Positions 6,545 through 7,760 of a stretch of DNA of 7,760 bases are shown piece after piece. Position 1 is the first letter of the stretch. Each line of letters opens with the position of its first letter. The stretch spans positions 1 to 7,760 of the forward strand of contig JAHEOI010000297.1 in NCBI GenBank assembly GCA_018610125.1, given 5' to 3'. The DNA is from Verrucomicrobiota bacterium. GTDB lineage: Bacteria; Verrucomicrobiota; Verrucomicrobiia; Limisphaerales; JAHEOI01. The notes under the pieces are model-generated. The model saw only the letters and a list, made by a program, of their open reading frames with translations. It searched no databases and was not told the origin of the DNA. The translations under genes and the position numbers were made by a program.

Positions 6545-6639
6545 AGACTGGGTTATTTTAAACGCGCTTGAGGTTAGCCAGGAGATTGTCGCCGACGCAA
6601 GTCAAAAGCCCGGGGCCCCTTGATGCCATAGCGGGTTTC

Positions 6640-6669
6640 TGATCGCCCAAACGCGATCAACGCGATCAA
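6640..6669. promoter_or_regulatory. Operator-like palindrome with an extra half-site
   Basis: TGATCGC (6640-6646) and GCGATCA (6653-6659) form a perfect inverted repeat with 7-base arms and a 6-base spacer. The right arm is duplicated nine bases on: CGCGATCAA occurs at 6652-6660 and again directly at 6661-6669. A palindrome plus a tandem half-site between divergent genes is the usual look of a dimeric regulator's binding site. No regulator gene is in the window, so neither the protein nor the controlled gene can be named. Confidence 0.5.
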
Positions 6670-6694
6670 ACACCTGAAGTTTTGCTGGGTTCAA

Positions 6695-6725
6695 GGAATG
6701 TAGCGATTCCAAATTCTCGGTTTGG
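6695..6725. repeat. Two overlapping small hairpins
   Basis: GGAAT (6695-6699) pairs with ATTCC (6706-6710) around a 6-base loop. CCAAA (6709-6713) pairs with TTTGG (6721-6725) around a 7-base loop. The two stems share bases 6709-6710, so they compete at their shared edge. Each stem is only 5 bp and could be chance. Confidence 0.3.
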
Positions 6726-6735
6726 TATCCGCTCG

Positions 6736-6805
6736 TTGCCGTGGTAGGCTACGACACAGTATCAGAAGGCCCAAGAGAGCCTAGTGATACCCGGGGCCAC
6801 GGCAA
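6736..6805. other. Nested inverted repeats able to form a pseudoknotted RNA
   Basis: An outer stem of nine perfect pairs joins TTGCCGTGG (6736-6744) and CCACGGCAA (6797-6805). Directly inside on the left, TAGGCT (6745-6750) pairs perfectly with AGCCTA (6778-6783), leaving a 13-base bulge (6784-6796) on the right. That bulge contains TGATAC (6785-6790), the exact complement of GTATCA (6759-6764) in the inner hairpin loop, so loop and bulge can pair as a pseudoknot. A second possible partner for the bulge, GGTATC (6724-6729) with GATACC (6786-6791), lies just outside the element. It ends 36 bases before the desaturase ATG. I recognise no known riboswitch or ribozyme consensus. It could be a cis-acting RNA in the desaturase leader, or a set of DNA sites. 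Confidence 0.45.
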
Positions 6806-6841
6806 TTGTCGGGCTCCAATTTCACGTTAATAAAACGCTAA

Positions 6842-7760
6842 ATGATTAAAAGCGACATTGTCTATCCGAACGGCCTCCCGTTCATCTCGGTTCACCTGCT
6901 TTGCCTTGGCGCCTTTTGGACCGGCGTTACGATCCCGGATCTCATCCTCTGCCTCGGACTCTATTACTTGCGCATGTTCGGGGTCACAGCCGGTTACCAC
7001 CGCTATTTCTCTCACCGGAGCTTCAAAACGAGCCGCGTCGGGCAATTCCTCCTGGGATGGTGGGCCCAGCTTAGTCTCCAGCAGGGTATCCTCTGGTGGG
7101 CTCGTTGGCATCGTCATCATCACGCGCACTCCGATCGCCCCGATGACGTCCATTCCCCTCGCCATCACGGGATGTGGTATGCCCATGTGGGCTGGATCTT
7201 CGACCGCAGCCATGATCCACAGGACGAAGACCTCAAGCACGTCAAGGATTTGAGTCGATATCCCGAGCTCGTCTGGCTGAATGAAAACAAATATCTCCCG
7301 GGCCTGTTACTCGGTCTGGCCATCTGGCTGGCTTTCGGCTGGTCCGGCCTGATTGTCGGTTTCGCTTGGAGCACTGTCCTATGCTGGCACGGCACCTTCA
7401 CGATCAACTCCCTTTCCCATGGCTTCGGAAGGGAACGTTATTACACCGGCGACGACTCTCGTAACAACTGGCTTCTCGCCTCCGTGGTGACGATCGGCGA
7501 AGGATGGCACAACAACCATCACCACTTTCCTGTCTCGACCCGACAAGGGTTTAAGAAATGGGAAATCGATTTCACTTATTATGGGCTGAAAGCATTGGCG
7601 TGGACCGGAGTCGTCTGGCAACTGAATGAACCTCCCGCCAAAGTCTTCTCCAATACCACCACCGCCTCTCGTTACCAAATCGAAAGGGCCGCGACCGAGC
7701 TTACCGACGCCAAAAATCTCGCGTCCCGCTCGGCACAACGGGCTTGCCACCTCCTGCTAC
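6842..7760 (+). CDS. Acyl-CoA desaturase-type membrane fatty acid desaturase, 3' end missing
   Basis: From the ATG at 6842-6844 the frame stays open to the window edge (306 residues), so the C-terminus is cut. It belongs to the membrane di-iron desaturase family, which inserts a cis double bond (typically delta-9) into a fatty acyl chain using oxygen and an electron donor. All histidine boxes are present: HRYFSH (53-58), HRHHH within HRHHHAHSD (90-98), the NSLSH segment (189-193) and HNNHHHFP (223-230). Hydrophobic stretches at about 14-50, 66-86 and 152-182 fit the paired membrane hairpins. An in-frame stop directly before the ATG rules out a longer N-terminus. There is no Shine-Dalgarno, so it may be poorly initiated or have a very short leader. 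Its 5' side holds the structured spacer shared with the divergent TRAP operon. The substrate form (acyl-CoA, acyl-ACP or lipid) cannot be decided. Confidence 0.93.
   Translation, partial: MIKSDIVYPNGLPFISVHLLCLGAFWTGVTIPDLILCLGLYYLRMFGVTAGYHRYFSHRSFKTSRVGQFLLGWWAQLSLQQGILWWARWHRHHHAHSDRPDDVHSPRHHGMWYAHVGWIFDRSHDPQDEDLKHVKDLSRYPELVWLNENKYLPGLLLGLAIWLAFGWSGLIVGFAWSTVLCWHGTFTINSLSHGFGRERYYTGDDSRNNWLLASVVTIGEGWHNNHHHFPVSTRQGFKKWEIDFTYYGLKALAWTGVVWQLNEPPAKVFSNTTTASRYQIERAATELTDAKNLASRSAQRACHLLL

Larger units (their letters stand above)
6533..6841. other. Divergent spacer (309 bp) between dctP and the desaturase gene
   Basis: No gene is supported here. The region must contain the start signals of the leftward TRAP operon and the rightward desaturase gene. 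It is crowded with symmetrical sequence: an operator-like palindrome (6640-6669), two overlapping small hairpins (6695-6725) and a nested structured element (6736-6805). The motif CCCGGGGCC appears twice (6609-6617 and 6790-6798). On the minus strand a TTGACT (plus-strand 6600-6605) resembles a -35 box but has no matching -10. An in-frame TAA at 6839-6841 directly precedes the desaturase ATG. Confidence 0.7.

Noticed and set aside
6687..6720. GGGTTCAAGGAATG looks a little like a tRNA T-loop.
   Set aside because: There is no matching acceptor stem, anticodon arm or D-arm within tRNA distance.
6827..7240. Minus-strand open frame of 137 codons opposite the desaturase gene.
   Set aside because: The plus strand here encodes all the desaturase histidine boxes, so the minus frame is a shadow.

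Overview
The window looks like ordinary bacterial chromosome, moderately GC-rich and densely coded. The organism is probably Gram-negative: it has a TRAP transporter with a lipoprotein-type binding protein, an FbaB-type aldolase and an aerobic-type membrane fatty acyl desaturase. I cannot name a phylum from the sequence alone. I see no insertion sequence, phage gene, CRISPR array, tRNA or rRNA.

Layout, left to right. (1) 1-213, minus: the N-terminal J-domain of a DnaJ/CbpA-type co-chaperone, cut by the window edge. (2) 214-425: a spacer with a very strong minus-strand hairpin terminator and three 15-bp-spaced CGTTTT motifs. (3) 426-1481, minus: a class I fructose-bisphosphate aldolase of the FbaB/DhnA family. 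(4) 1482-1997: a long divergent spacer with a 20-bp tandem repeat and a hairpin. (5) 1998-2789, plus: an unrecognised soluble 263-residue protein. (6) 2814-6532, minus: a compact four-gene run, transcribed dctP > dctQ > dctM > a cysteine-rich DUF3109-like gene. (7) 6533-6841: a divergent spacer unusually rich in symmetrical sequence, including an operator-like palindrome and a nested, pseudoknot-capable structure. (8) 6842 to the window end, plus: an acyl-CoA desaturase-type enzyme whose 3' end lies outside the window.

The TRAP genes should encode one complete importer. DctP is the lipid-anchored substrate catcher, and DctQ and DctM form the membrane complex driven by an ion gradient. The likely substrate is an organic or sugar acid, inferred from conserved arginines in DctP. 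The DUF3109-like gene is so close to dctM that co-transcription is likely, but its link to transport is unknown. The points most worth a second look are the structured spacer at 6640-6805, the Cys-rich gene in the TRAP operon, the enlarged DctQ loop and the Glu-to-Gln change in a normally conserved DctM motif.
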